Assembly (NCBI RefSeq): GCF_001544695.2
Contig: NZ_FCOM02000006.1
Coordinates: forward strand, 62,001-126,000
Direction of reading: 5' to 3'
Origin: Caballeronia arvi
GTDB taxonomy: Bacteria > Pseudomonadota > Gammaproteobacteria > Burkholderiales > Burkholderiaceae
DNA: 64,000 nt
The notes beneath the pieces were generated by a model, which did no database searches, was not told where the DNA came from, and saw only the letters and a list, made by a program, of their open reading frames with translations. This document shows positions 41,398 to 50,030 of the stretch, one piece after another (positions within the stretch are counted from its first letter, which is position 1; each line of letters begins with the position of its first letter). The translations under genes and the position numbers were made by a program.

Positions 41398-41736
41398 ATG
41401 GCGGAAGACACCGATGTGCCGGACAACGGCAATCGCGAACGCGTTTCTGAACCGTTGAAAGCCCTCGCAGAATTGCTGGAACGATCGCTCGACAGCGCGG
41501 CGAGCATCGTTATGATGCGGCATGCACCGGGCGTGTGCAGCGTGTACCTGGGCGACCCCTCTGGTCCGAGGGAAGAGCTTCGGAGAATAGGGAAAATCTC
41601 CACATCGTTGGCGGATGAGATGCTCGTATCGACGGCGTCGGGGGCGAATCGCATGGAAATCAACGGCCAGATCTACCGCTTTGTTCGCACGTTCACGCTC
41701 GTCGACGACATAGCGGCCGTGGTCTTTTCGACTTGA
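41398..41736 (+). CDS. Hypothetical protein, 112 aa
   Basis: A 112-residue soluble protein preceded by an excellent AGGAGG site at 41388-41393, so it is probably expressed. An N-terminal helix (EPLKALAELLERSLDSAASIVMM) leads into a beta-rich C-terminal half (GVCSVYLG, RMEINGQIYRFVRTFTLVDDIAAVVF). No family is recognised. It diverges from the receiver gene (190 bp), so the two could share regulation. Confidence 0.62.
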   Translation: MAEDTDVPDNGNRERVSEPLKALAELLERSLDSAASIVMMRHAPGVCSVYLGDPSGPREELRRIGKISTSLADEMLVSTASGANRMEINGQIYRFVRTFTLVDDIAAVVFST

Positions 41737-41852
41737 TCTATTTTCCTTCGCTCCGACGACCACGAAATTCGTGACCGGGCGTTCGCCACCGAGCCTTCCG
41801 GCAGAGTTGGTACCATTGCGGTATCGAGTGAATAACGAACGGAAAGCACCTG

Positions 41853-42356
41853 ATGGATATCTTTTACTACTCACACAACTTCGAACAGAACGTCAAGAAC
41901 GGTCAGGTCGGTCTTATCGGTTCCAACAGTGGCAAGATTCGTGAGCTCGCCGAGCGGCTACCAAAGCGCTTGTGGATTTTCAAAACGCCCAAAGGGATGA
42001 AGGGCTCTGTGCAGTTGCTCGCATCGCTGCTGGTCAGCGATGAACCCAGGGTCGCAGTGAACACTGACTACCGTAACGTCATTCACTACGACCCGTTTTC
42101 GCCAGAGTCCGTCATGTTCACGGACGCCGGGACGCCAGCGCATATTCAGGAAACGTCCGCGTTTCTTCAATATCGATGGCACGCTGCGTTCAGCGCGGGG
42201 TTCAAGGGAGACGCCGGATTGCAGGCGATCGAGGCGAATGTCGTGCGAGGCCTCGAAGCGATGGTCGCAAACTGGGAGCGAGTGCAAATGCTCGAGACGG
42301 TCAAGGACCGGCAAAAGGTGCAGCCCATCAATCCGTTCGCGCAACCAGCGCGCTAG
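41853..42356 (+). CDS. Hypothetical protein, 167 aa
   Basis: A 167-residue soluble protein beginning MDIFYYSHNFEQNVKNGQVG. It contains RLWIFKTPKGMKGSVQLLASLLVSDE and the unusual DYRNVIHYDPFSPESVMF, and ends in a helical segment. There is no signal or membrane segment and I do not recognise a family. Codon use is less GC-biased than in the flanking metabolic genes, which may reflect later acquisition. Monocistronic, 116 bp after the 112-residue ORF. Confidence 0.65.
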   Translation: MDIFYYSHNFEQNVKNGQVGLIGSNSGKIRELAERLPKRLWIFKTPKGMKGSVQLLASLLVSDEPRVAVNTDYRNVIHYDPFSPESVMFTDAGTPAHIQETSAFLQYRWHAAFSAGFKGDAGLQAIEANVVRGLEAMVANWERVQMLETVKDRQKVQPINPFAQPAR

Positions 42357-42443
42357 ATCAAGTCGCGACGCCATCGACAGGTGCGTTCGGGGTGAAAGTC
42401 GGAGCAAGCCCGAACGTACGTAAAAGGGCAGCGAAAACTAGCC

Positions 42444-42953
42444 CTATCTCGTCAGGCCGACGGGCACATCGAGCGTTGCTTTGACCCGCTCCATCGCGAC
42501 GAAAGTTCGAAAGCTCCGAACGTTGCCTTCCGCAAAGAACAGCGACCGCGTCAGGGCCGTGTACTCCGCCATGTCCCGCGTGCAAAAGATCAGGATGAAA
42601 TCGACGTCGCCGGTCACGTAGTAACACTGCTGGATCTGCTCGCAGGCATCGAACCGCGCCTTCATCGCGTCGAGCAGCTCTATCGCTTCGCTTTCTGCGG
42701 ACACGTGCGTGATGATCGTGACCCGCGAACCCAGCGCGTCCGGGTTCAGTACGCTGCGGTCCGCGGCGATCACGCCGACACTTCGAAGCCTCTGCAGCCG
42801 CCGCGCCACCGATGGCACCGACAGATTGACTTCCAGCCCGATCTCGCGATGAGGCGTCTGATTGTTCCGTTGCACGATCGCCAGAATCTGCAAATCGAAA
42901 GCGTCCAATTCGACATCTCGAAGATTCGTCGGCGTGCGGGGCTTGATCGGCAT
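42444..42953 (-). CDS. Lrp/AsnC-family transcriptional regulator
   Basis: A 169-residue feast/famine regulator: helix-turn-helix in FDLQILAIVQRNNQTPHREIGLEVNLSVPSVARRLQRL, then the RAM (ActR-like) effector domain with CYYVTGDVDFILIFCTRDMAEY. These proteins bind amino acids and usually act on an adjacent catabolic or transport gene. It diverges from a periplasmic amino-acid binding protein gene, which with the two following enzyme genes is the likely target. Confidence 0.88.
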   Translation of the reverse strand: MPIKPRTPTNLRDVELDAFDLQILAIVQRNNQTPHREIGLEVNLSVPSVARRLQRLRSVGVIAADRSVLNPDALGSRVTIITHVSAESEAIELLDAMKARFDACEQIQQCYYVTGDVDFILIFCTRDMAEYTALTRSLFFAEGNVRSFRTFVAMERVKATLDVPVGLTR

Positions 42954-43116
42954 GAGAATTTTTCTCGAAAGAGAGGCGGAAAAGAATAAATATTAAACCC
43001 TCTCTCGCAATAAACTTTCCCTGTCAAGCGCTCGGACATCGGGTGCCGGACCGGCCGATCAAGGCCGACGAATTCCGACGATCATCCCTGACCGCTTCGC
43101 ATTCCTACGGAAAATC

Positions 43117-44253
43117 ATGAACATCAAGCATCTTTCCCGCACTCTGATGGCGGTCGCAGTTGGCGCTTATGCATCGGCAGCGTTGGCCGATGTCACGGTC
43201 AAGATCGGCCAGGTTTCGCCTCTGACTGGCGAACTCGCGCACATCGGAAAGGACGACGAGAATGGCGTGCGGCTCGCCATCGAAGATTTGAACAGCAAGA
43301 AGCTGAGCATCGGCGGCCAGATCGTGACCTTCGAACTGGACTCTCAGGATGACGCCGCCGATCCGAAGACCGCGGTGACGGTCGCCCAGAAACTCATCGA
43401 CGACCACGTATCCGGCGTCGTGGGGCATGCCAACTCCGGTACATCCATTCCCGCCTCCAGGATCTACGCAGGCGCCGGTATTCCGATGATTACCGAATCC
43501 GCCACGAACCCTTTGCTGACCCAGCAAGGGCTCAAATCGGTATTCCGGATGGTCGCGAATGACGTTCGTCAGGGCTCGGTCATCGGAACGTACCTGGTTC
43601 GGGACCTGAAGGCGCCCAAGGTTGCAATCGTCGACGACCGTACGGCGTACGGTCAGGGTCTCGCCGACCAGATCGAAAAGGCAGTGAAGTCCGCGAACGG
43701 CACCGTAATCGCCCGCGAGTTCGGCACCGATAAGACGACCAACTGGATGGCCGTTCTCACGACCATCAAGAATCAGCGACCGGATGCCATAGCTTTCACG
43801 GGAGGCGATACGCAAGCCGCCGCCTTCGTTCAACAGATGCGCAGGCTCGGGATGAAGGTCAGGTTCATCGCTGGCGACGAAGCCTGCACGCCGCAGTTCA
43901 TCACACTCGGCGGCTCGTCGATGAACGGCGACATGTACTGCACGCTCGCCGGCGTGCCGCCCTCGCAGATGCCGCACGGCCCGGCGTTCTTCAAGCGATT
44001 CGAACAGCGGTTCAAGACGCCGGTGCAGCTTTACGCGCCTCCCGCCTACGACGCGGTCATGACCATGGCCGCAGCCATGCAGGCAGCAAACTCGACCGAC
44101 CCAAAGGTCTATTTGCCGAAATTGCAATCGATGAAGGTCGACGGTGTGACCGGCCCCATTCAGTTCGACGAAGCTGGCGACATTCGCAATGGCGCGATCA
44201 CCGTTCGTCAGTTTGGCAATAATGTCTGGAACGACAAGTCGGTAGTCCGTTGA
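43117..44253 (+). CDS. Branched-chain/polar amino acid ABC substrate-binding protein
   Basis: A 378-residue periplasmic binding protein with signal peptide ending SAALA. The LivJ/LivK pattern is plain: VTVKIGQVSPLTGELAHIGKDDENG, VGHANSGTSIPASRIYAGAGIP, VAIVDDRTAYGQGLADQ and DAIAFTGGDTQAAAFVQQM. It should deliver an amino acid to a Liv-type permease, yet no permease or ATPase gene follows in this window, so it is an orphan. Downstream genes encode a diaminopropionate ammonia-lyase-like enzyme and an M20 amidohydrolase, which hints at an unusual amino acid as ligand. Confidence 0.88.
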   Translation: MNIKHLSRTLMAVAVGAYASAALADVTVKIGQVSPLTGELAHIGKDDENGVRLAIEDLNSKKLSIGGQIVTFELDSQDDAADPKTAVTVAQKLIDDHVSGVVGHANSGTSIPASRIYAGAGIPMITESATNPLLTQQGLKSVFRMVANDVRQGSVIGTYLVRDLKAPKVAIVDDRTAYGQGLADQIEKAVKSANGTVIAREFGTDKTTNWMAVLTTIKNQRPDAIAFTGGDTQAAAFVQQMRRLGMKVRFIAGDEACTPQFITLGGSSMNGDMYCTLAGVPPSQMPHGPAFFKRFEQRFKTPVQLYAPPAYDAVMTMAAAMQAANSTDPKVYLPKLQSMKVDGVTGPIQFDEAGDIRNGAITVRQFGNNVWNDKSVVR

Positions 44254-44317
44254 CCGTGCGTACTTCGGCAAACCCTATTAAACAAGGCACGTCGAGTGCC
44301 TCCAGGAGCTTTTCTCG

Positions 44318-45547
44318 ATGCTGACTGCAAACTCTCGCGCCACCCACTCGCCCTACCCCGACGAACTTCGCAGCATTTTGAGCATTCGATCCGCGGACGA
44401 AAGCGGCGCCTGGTTATCGAATTGGGACCAAATCTCCCCGTCAGCGACGCCGCTGTGGGATCTTCCGGACGCCGCGGAAGCGCTCGGCCTCGCACGCGTC
44501 AGCCTCAAGGATGAAGGTCTCCGCTCGCCGCTAGGCAGTTTCAAAGCGTTGGGCGCGCCCATCGCGCTGGTGCGGCTGATTCTTCGGCATTGGCACACGC
44601 ACGGGCTGAATCCGGCCAGCGTGCTGCGCGGGGAATACGCTGAAATGCTTGCGAACCTGACCGTCATCAGCGCCACGGACGGTAATCACGGAAAGGCATT
44701 GGCGGCAGCCGCGCGGGACATCGGTTGCCAGTGCGTCATCGTCCTTCACGCCAACGTCAGCGTCGAGCGTGAAGAGGCCATCGCGTTCTATGGCGCAAGG
44801 ATCATCCGCATCGCGGGAAGCTATGACGAGTCCGTGGAACATGCGGCTAACCTGGCAGCGGAAAATGGCTGGCATGTCGTCTCGGACACATCGTACGAAG
44901 GCTACGAAGCGATCCCTCGCGACGTCATGCAGGGATATGGCGTCATTGCCGCCGAAGCAATAAGTCAGCTCAACCGTTCCGCCGCTTCCCAACCGGTCAC
45001 TCACGTGTTTCTGCAAGGGGGCGTCGGCGGTCTGGCGGCGGGCGTCGCAAGTTATATCTGGGAACATGCTGGACCGCGGCGGCCGCGATTCATCGTCGTC
45101 GAGCCTGAGCAGGCAGACTGCCTGTATCAGAGCGCAATCGTCGGCTACGCCACGAAAGCGACCGGTTCCGTCGATTCGGTCATGGCCGGCCTCGCGTGTG
45201 GCGAGACATCTCCGCTCGCCTGGAAAATCCTCGAGCGGTGTGTGGACCATTTCATGACCATAACCGATGACGACGCGGTCGCAGCAATGCGTTCGCTTGC
45301 GAAGGGCACGGACCGTGACGCACCTCTCGTCGTGGGTGAGTCAGGCGCCGCGGGCTTCGCGGGCCTGAGCGTGCTCATGCGCAATCCGGCTCTCGCCCGG
45401 CAAGTGGGCCTTGGTTCCGAGTCGCATGTGCTCGTCATCAACACTGAAGGCGCAACCGCGCCCGGCGTGTATGGAGACCTCGTCGGGGAATCGGCGGAAG
45501 CGGTTCTCGCGCGTCAGGGCGAATGGCAAAAGTCGCTCGAGCACTGA
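44318..45547 (+). CDS. Diaminopropionate ammonia-lyase-like PLP enzyme
   Basis: A 409-residue fold-type II PLP enzyme. K76 in SPLGSFKALGAP is the Schiff-base lysine, ATDGNHGKALAAAARDIG is the substrate/phosphate region, SDTSYEGYEAIPRDVMQGYGV is characteristic of diaminopropionate ammonia-lyase, and QGGVGGLAAGV is the PLP-phosphate glycine loop. That enzyme deaminates 2,3-diaminopropionate to pyruvate and two ammonia. A CAGGAG ribosome site precedes ATG 44318. It lies between the binding protein and the M20 hydrolase. A related serine/threonine dehydratase role is possible. Confidence 0.82.
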   Translation: MLTANSRATHSPYPDELRSILSIRSADESGAWLSNWDQISPSATPLWDLPDAAEALGLARVSLKDEGLRSPLGSFKALGAPIALVRLILRHWHTHGLNPASVLRGEYAEMLANLTVISATDGNHGKALAAAARDIGCQCVIVLHANVSVEREEAIAFYGARIIRIAGSYDESVEHAANLAAENGWHVVSDTSYEGYEAIPRDVMQGYGVIAAEAISQLNRSAASQPVTHVFLQGGVGGLAAGVASYIWEHAGPRRPRFIVVEPEQADCLYQSAIVGYATKATGSVDSVMAGLACGETSPLAWKILERCVDHFMTITDDDAVAAMRSLAKGTDRDAPLVVGESGAAGFAGLSVLMRNPALARQVGLGSESHVLVINTEGATAPGVYGDLVGESAEAVLARQGEWQKSLEH

Positions 45548-45582
45548 CTCCCAACCGCCGACTCAACGTCAAGGACCGAAAC

Positions 45583-46746
45583 ATGGAAATGTCCCTGCAG
45601 GACAGCCTGAAGGACTGGCGTCATCAGTTCCACAAGAATCCCGAAACCGGCTTCGAAGAAATCCGGACATCGGACTTCGTTGCGAACATTTTGAAAACCC
45701 TCGGCCTCGAGGTTCATCGCAACATCGGCGGGACTGGCATGGTAGCCAACCTGCAGGTTGGCAGTGGGACGCGCGCAATCGGCCTTCGTGCCGAGATGGA
45801 TGCGCTGAACATCACAGAAAATGCGCCCGGCCGACCCTACGCATCGTGCATTCCGGGAAAGATGCACGCGTGCGGTCACGACGGCCACATGGCGATGATT
45901 CTAGGCGCGGCTCGACTTCTCGCTGAGCGAAGAGACTTCGATGGTACGGTTCGCTTCATCTTCCAGCCGGCCGAAGAACACGGACGCGGGGCGAAAGCCA
46001 TGATGCGGGACGGCTTGTTCGACCGTTTTCCCGTCGACGCCATTTTTGGCGCACACAACATGCCGGGCATGCCGGCGGGCAGCTTCGCAACGCGTCCGAA
46101 CGGCATCATGGCCAGCGAAGACAACTTCGTCATTCATATCAAGGCAAAAGGGACACACGCGGCGCGCCCTCATATGGGCGTCGATCCTATCGTGATCGCT
46201 TCGCAGATCGTGCTCGCCTTGCAGACGATCATCTCGCGCAATCTGGACCCAAGCCTCTCCGCCGTCATTTCATGTACCGAGATACTCACGGACGGCCTTC
46301 GGAACGTCATTCCGTCGAACGTCATCATCAAGGGGGACACGCGCAGCTACGCGCCGGAAGTGCAGAGGCTATTGAACACGCGGATGAGAGAAGTCAGCGA
46401 AGGCATCTGCCGCACGCATGGCGTCGAGTGCGACTTCGAGTACACGCACGAGTTCGTCCCGACGGTCAACACGCCCGAATTCGTTGACGTCGCGGTGACG
46501 GCGGCATCGAACGTCGCCGGCGCGGAGAACGTGGATGCCAACGTTCAGCCGATGATGATATCGGAGGATTTCGGCGCATTTTTGCAGGCCGTACCGGGCA
46601 ATTTCATTTTCATAGGCAACGGAACGGACGGTGCCGCAGGAGGCATTCCGCTCCATAACGCAAGTTACGATTTCAACGACGAAATCCTGTCGGTCGGCTC
46701 GCGATACTTTGCCGAGATCGCAAGACTGCAACTGCCTATGCGATGA
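45583..46746 (+). CDS. M20-family amidohydrolase (hippurate hydrolase-like)
   Basis: A 387-residue metallo-amidohydrolase of the M20D group: AIGLRAEMDALNI, metal/catalytic cluster MHACGHDGHMAM (C97, H99), QPAEEHGRGAKAMM (E131, E132), GAHNMPGMPAG and the dimerisation-domain GTHAARPHMGVDP. It removes an acyl group from an N-acyl amino acid. Start ATG 45583 (MEMSLQDS) has AAGGACC ahead. With the preceding ammonia-lyase it suggests deacylation of an N-acylated diamino acid followed by deamination (inference). It ends 24 bp before the convergent RDD gene. Confidence 0.88.
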   Translation: MEMSLQDSLKDWRHQFHKNPETGFEEIRTSDFVANILKTLGLEVHRNIGGTGMVANLQVGSGTRAIGLRAEMDALNITENAPGRPYASCIPGKMHACGHDGHMAMILGAARLLAERRDFDGTVRFIFQPAEEHGRGAKAMMRDGLFDRFPVDAIFGAHNMPGMPAGSFATRPNGIMASEDNFVIHIKAKGTHAARPHMGVDPIVIASQIVLALQTIISRNLDPSLSAVISCTEILTDGLRNVIPSNVIIKGDTRSYAPEVQRLLNTRMREVSEGICRTHGVECDFEYTHEFVPTVNTPEFVDVAVTAASNVAGAENVDANVQPMMISEDFGAFLQAVPGNFIFIGNGTDGAAGGIPLHNASYDFNDEILSVGSRYFAEIARLQLPMR

Positions 46747-46770
46747 CCGGCGGCGCGGTTCGACCTCGAC

Positions 46771-47211
46771 CTATGCGCGCGGCGCACTCGCGCTGCGCGT
46801 GTCTATGACGACCGTATTGGCGATACGGTCGTGCAGCGCTTGCTTGCGCGAAGTGAACAGAACCCAGAGAAATCCCGCTCCGCACGTCGCGAATGTGAGC
46901 AAGTAGCCTATGGTGCGCAGGACAGCTTGATTGACAGTCATACTCTGCCCGGTATCGGCATCCACGATCTGAAGCCGCAACGCGCGTTTCCCGGGAGTGG
47001 TCCCCCAAACCGCCCAGAAAATACCCGTGAGGATGATGGGAACGCATTGAGCCAACAGCAGCCACAGCACGGCGGACACCGCGAATGCATCCGGCGATAG
47101 CGGCATGGTCTCGGGCGATGGGCCGAGCGGCACGAAGAGGACGATGACCGTCCACCAGATCGAATCGAGAAACAAAGCGCGAGCGCGCTGCGAGTAAGTT
47201 GCGAAGTGCAA
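46771..47211 (-). CDS. RDD-family membrane protein
   Basis: An RDD-domain protein of about 146 residues: HFATYSQRARALFLDSIWW, GTTPGKRALRLQIVDADTG, LRTIGYLLTFATCGAGFLWVLF and KQALHDRIANTVVID, with three or four membrane helices. RDD proteins are poorly understood membrane proteins, some linked to ion or compatible-solute stress. No ATG precedes the domain closely; I place the start at TTG 47211 behind GGACGG. The frame stays open to ATG 47379, so a longer product is possible. Convergent with the M20 gene. Confidence 0.75.
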   Translation of the reverse strand: MHFATYSQRARALFLDSIWWTVIVLFVPLGPSPETMPLSPDAFAVSAVLWLLLAQCVPIILTGIFWAVWGTTPGKRALRLQIVDADTGQSMTVNQAVLRTIGYLLTFATCGAGFLWVLFTSRKQALHDRIANTVVIDTRSASAPRA

Positions 47212-47470
47212 TCGATCGTCCGTCCGGATAGCGTGGGCCTGCTGTGGTGCCGGCGCCGAGTATAGAGAATCGCAAGCAGATAAGCCTAAACCACGCACCG
47301 ATGACCCCACGCGAAATTTGTCGGAACATTGTGAGGTCAAGTAAATCAAGGACGTGCGCGCCGCCCTTTCATCGCCCATTTACGCGTCGAATAGAGTGTG
47401 CAACCATCGCTTCCAGCCCGCGACCAGGCGAACCCAATGCGGCCCGAAATTCGTGCTCGAGGATTGGCAT

Positions 47471-48781
47471 ATGGACTGGAAGTTCTGGAAACCCGAGAAG
47501 CATCCTGGCGAACCGACAGCCAACTGGCCAGTCGACATCCACGCCGCCCTGCGACACCTCCTGGACCTGTACGAGCGCGCCGACGCCCTTCCCTTTTCAA
47601 GCTGGGCGGCTCCGGGCATCGAATTCTCGTCAGACGTTCGAGACATCGCCCAAACGGGTGCACGCGGTTACCAGCTCGCACTCTGGTTCTGGCTCTTTGC
47701 GGAGAAACACGGCGCCCTCGCGGCCCGAATGGCGCGCGAGAGTTTTTGCTTGCTCGCAGATGCCAGGCATCAAGGAAGCGGCGATTCCATCGATCAGCTT
47801 CTCGACCTCGAGAATCGCATCGCACATGTGTTCGAGACCATTTCCGCGGAACAACGCACGTTCAAACAGGAAGGATTGACCGTGCAGTTGCCGATGGAAT
47901 ATTTCCTCGCCTCTGCCTACTTCAGGCTCGCCCCGCATTCACCTTACGCAGCGGAGCACGCCTCGGACATGCAGGGCGACGACTACAAGGTGGCTGCCTG
48001 CTTCCGTCACGCGACCGAGCAGGCCCTGTCGGTATTTCGGCCGATGATTGAGGCCGTCGAATTCAACGCCACTTCACTGCCGAACTGGAAATGGAGCGCT
48101 CAGGCCGGTGCGGCCGAACGTCATTTGCGACGTCGATTCAACAATCCACTCTTTCCTTTGCACCGGCAGATGGTGACAGCTCACGATGTTCACGAAGCGC
48201 GTGTTGCCGACAATCGTGCTCTTCAGGATATCCGGCACGAACTCAACGACCTTGCTCGCGAGTTTTACTCGACCAACGACCTCCCGCTGAACTGGCGCCC
48301 GTTCCTGGACGATTTCCGCGAGCGACTGGATCTGCTGGAAGACCGCAGGGTCATCGTTGGCGGTGCAAACGACGGGCTCGGCGACGCAATTGCCGAAGTC
48401 CGGCGTAATGTTCTCGACGCGTGGCGCGGCGCCATCCAGAAGAACCGTCAGAGCCTCACCGCACTCGATCAGGAAGAAGCCCGAAGGACCGAACGCCGTG
48501 CGATGCTCATCGATTCCGACTGGACCGCTCAGCTCTTCAGTCAAGGCTCGCTGATACCGTCCGACGAGATCGTGCCCGCGCTGTTGAGCGAACCGCCCGG
48601 CGAGGTCGAAAGAGCCGTTACCTGCATGCAGGCCGACCCGCGTCTTCACGAGACCCTTGCCACCTGCCGCGTATCGGCGCGTCGGCTCGTGGAATCGCTC
48701 CGTGCTGCGGGTCATGACGTCCCGGATGTGAGCGAGAAGCTGCGCATCCTCGACGGCGCTCCCGGGCAAGTTCCTGCGTAG
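47471..48781 (+). CDS. Hypothetical protein, 436 aa
   Basis: A 436-residue soluble protein, not recognised. It starts MDWKFWKPEKHPGEPTANWP (GAGG site upstream) and is largely helical, with Arg/Glu-rich heptad-like stretches near 260-360 (LQDIRHELNDLAREFY, FRERLDLLEDRRVIVGG) that suggest coiled coil. It ends in LVESLRAAGHDVPDVSEKL. There is no signal peptide. A 90-residue unknown gene follows by 33 bp, so they probably form a two-gene unit. Divergent from the RDD gene. The pair could be a niche-specific island function, but nothing more can be said. Confidence 0.7.
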   Translation: MDWKFWKPEKHPGEPTANWPVDIHAALRHLLDLYERADALPFSSWAAPGIEFSSDVRDIAQTGARGYQLALWFWLFAEKHGALAARMARESFCLLADARHQGSGDSIDQLLDLENRIAHVFETISAEQRTFKQEGLTVQLPMEYFLASAYFRLAPHSPYAAEHASDMQGDDYKVAACFRHATEQALSVFRPMIEAVEFNATSLPNWKWSAQAGAAERHLRRRFNNPLFPLHRQMVTAHDVHEARVADNRALQDIRHELNDLAREFYSTNDLPLNWRPFLDDFRERLDLLEDRRVIVGGANDGLGDAIAEVRRNVLDAWRGAIQKNRQSLTALDQEEARRTERRAMLIDSDWTAQLFSQGSLIPSDEIVPALLSEPPGEVERAVTCMQADPRLHETLATCRVSARRLVESLRAAGHDVPDVSEKLRILDGAPGQVPA

Positions 48782-48814
48782 TCGCTGAGAAGGGCAAAGC
48801 GGAAGGAGACCCGA

Positions 48815-49087
48815 ATGATACGCAAGACGCTCAATGCCTCGCGGCTTCAGCAAGAGGTCGACCGTCGCATTCATCGGCTGCAGGAAATCGTCGATGATGG
48901 CGTGAAGATTCGCGTACCGCGGCCCCAGTTGCAGGAACCGGACAAGACAGGCTGCAACTGGAATATGGCTCACTTCGGCAACGCGGCTGGCTTCGAGCGC
49001 GACATCGAAGGCGTGCTGAAGGCAGTGCGCGCGGAGTACAACCTCAGTACCGAAACGAAGGACACCGGGAACCCGTTCGAGGACTGA
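48815..49087 (+). CDS. Hypothetical protein, 90 aa
   Basis: A 90-residue soluble protein beginning MIRKTLNASRLQQEVDRRIHRL and including CNWNMAHFGNAAGFERDI and a helical AVRAEYNL. GGAAGGAGACCC precedes ATG 48815. It follows the 436-residue unknown gene by 33 bp in the same operon. No family is recognised. Confidence 0.68.
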   Translation: MIRKTLNASRLQQEVDRRIHRLQEIVDDGVKIRVPRPQLQEPDKTGCNWNMAHFGNAAGFERDIEGVLKAVRAEYNLSTETKDTGNPFED

Positions 49088-49186
49088 CATCAAACGTTCG
49101 TATGAGCGCGTCGAGCCGTTCGTAGAATGGCCGGCGCGCGGGCGCTTGCTTATGCTGACGTCATGGTCACGCACCGGGAGCGCATC

Positions 49187-49366
49187 ATGAGCGATACATC
49201 GACACGCAGGCTGTTATCGGGTTGCGCCGCCGTGCTGGCGTTCGGCGCGTGGTATTCGTTCAGTGCGCCGCATCCGAATGACTGGAATGCGCTGGATCGC
49301 GCCGTCTGCGACACGCAATTGCCGCTGGAGAGGATTGCCGTCGACGAAGCGCAAACCGTTCGCTGA
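49187..49366 (+). CDS. Small hypothetical protein, 59 aa
   Basis: A 59-residue protein, MSDTSTRRLLSGCAAVLAFG followed by AWYSFSAPHPNDWNALDRAVC, with one hydrophobic segment (residues ~8-25) that could be a signal anchor. GGGAG lies six bases before the ATG. An upstream in-frame ATG at 49163 exists without a better site. It ends next to the convergent FixJ-like regulator gene. Function unknown. Confidence 0.55.
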   Translation: MSDTSTRRLLSGCAAVLAFGAWYSFSAPHPNDWNALDRAVCDTQLPLERIAVDEAQTVR

Positions 49367-49367
49367 C

Positions 49368-50030
49368 TTACAACCGCTGCGCCCGCGACGGCGTCGATGC
49401 CCCCTGCGGCATCTTCACGCCGAGCGCCTCCGCCTTCAGCACGAGATCGGCGAGCGATCTTGCCGCCATCTTCTTCATCGCCTGGCCGCGATGAATCTTC
49501 ACCGTGATCTCGCTGAGATTCATCTCCGCCGCGATCTGCTTGTTCATCAGACCCGACACGACGAACGCCATCACTTCGCGCTCGCGCGGCGTGAGCGATT
49601 CATACGAGCGCCGCAAGTCGGCGACCGAGCGGCTCGCCGCGCGCCGCTCTTCATCGGCCTCCAAAGCCTGCGCGACGGCATCGAGCATGTCCTGATCGCG
49701 GAACGGCTTCGCCAGAAAATCCTTCGCGCCCGCCTTCATCGCCTTAACCGTCATCGCGATATCGCCGTGCGCGGTCATGAAGACGATCGGCAGGCCCAAC
49801 TGGCTCGCCGCCATCTGCTCCTGCACGGCGAGACCGCTCTGCCCTTTCAGCCGCACGTCGAGAATCAGACAGCTCGGCACCTCGGGCATGTCGTGAGCGA
49901 GAAACTCATGCGCGGACGCGAACGTCGTCACGTTCAGGCCGACGGAGCGCAGCAGCATGCGCAGCGCATCGCGCATCGATTCGTCGTCGTCGACCACGTA
50001 GACCATTGCGCCGTCCTTCTCAAAGCTCAT
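49368..50030 (-). CDS. FixJ-type two-component response regulator
   Basis: A 220-residue regulator: receiver domain ~10-125 (YVVDDDESMRDAL, phospho-acceptor D58 in LILDVRLKGQSG, MTAHGDI, K in DFLAKPFRDQ), then a LuxR/NarL helix-turn-helix (LTPREREVMAFVVSGLMNKQIAAEMN). Start ATG 50030 lies inside the end of the histidine kinase gene: the reading frames overlap by 11 bp, implying translational coupling and a cognate pair. Target genes are unknown. Confidence 0.9.
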   Translation of the reverse strand: MSFEKDGAMVYVVDDDESMRDALRMLLRSVGLNVTTFASAHEFLAHDMPEVPSCLILDVRLKGQSGLAVQEQMAASQLGLPIVFMTAHGDIAMTVKAMKAGAKDFLAKPFRDQDMLDAVAQALEADEERRAASRSVADLRRSYESLTPREREVMAFVVSGLMNKQIAAEMNLSEITVKIHRGQAMKKMAARSLADLVLKAEALGVKMPQGASTPSRAQRL

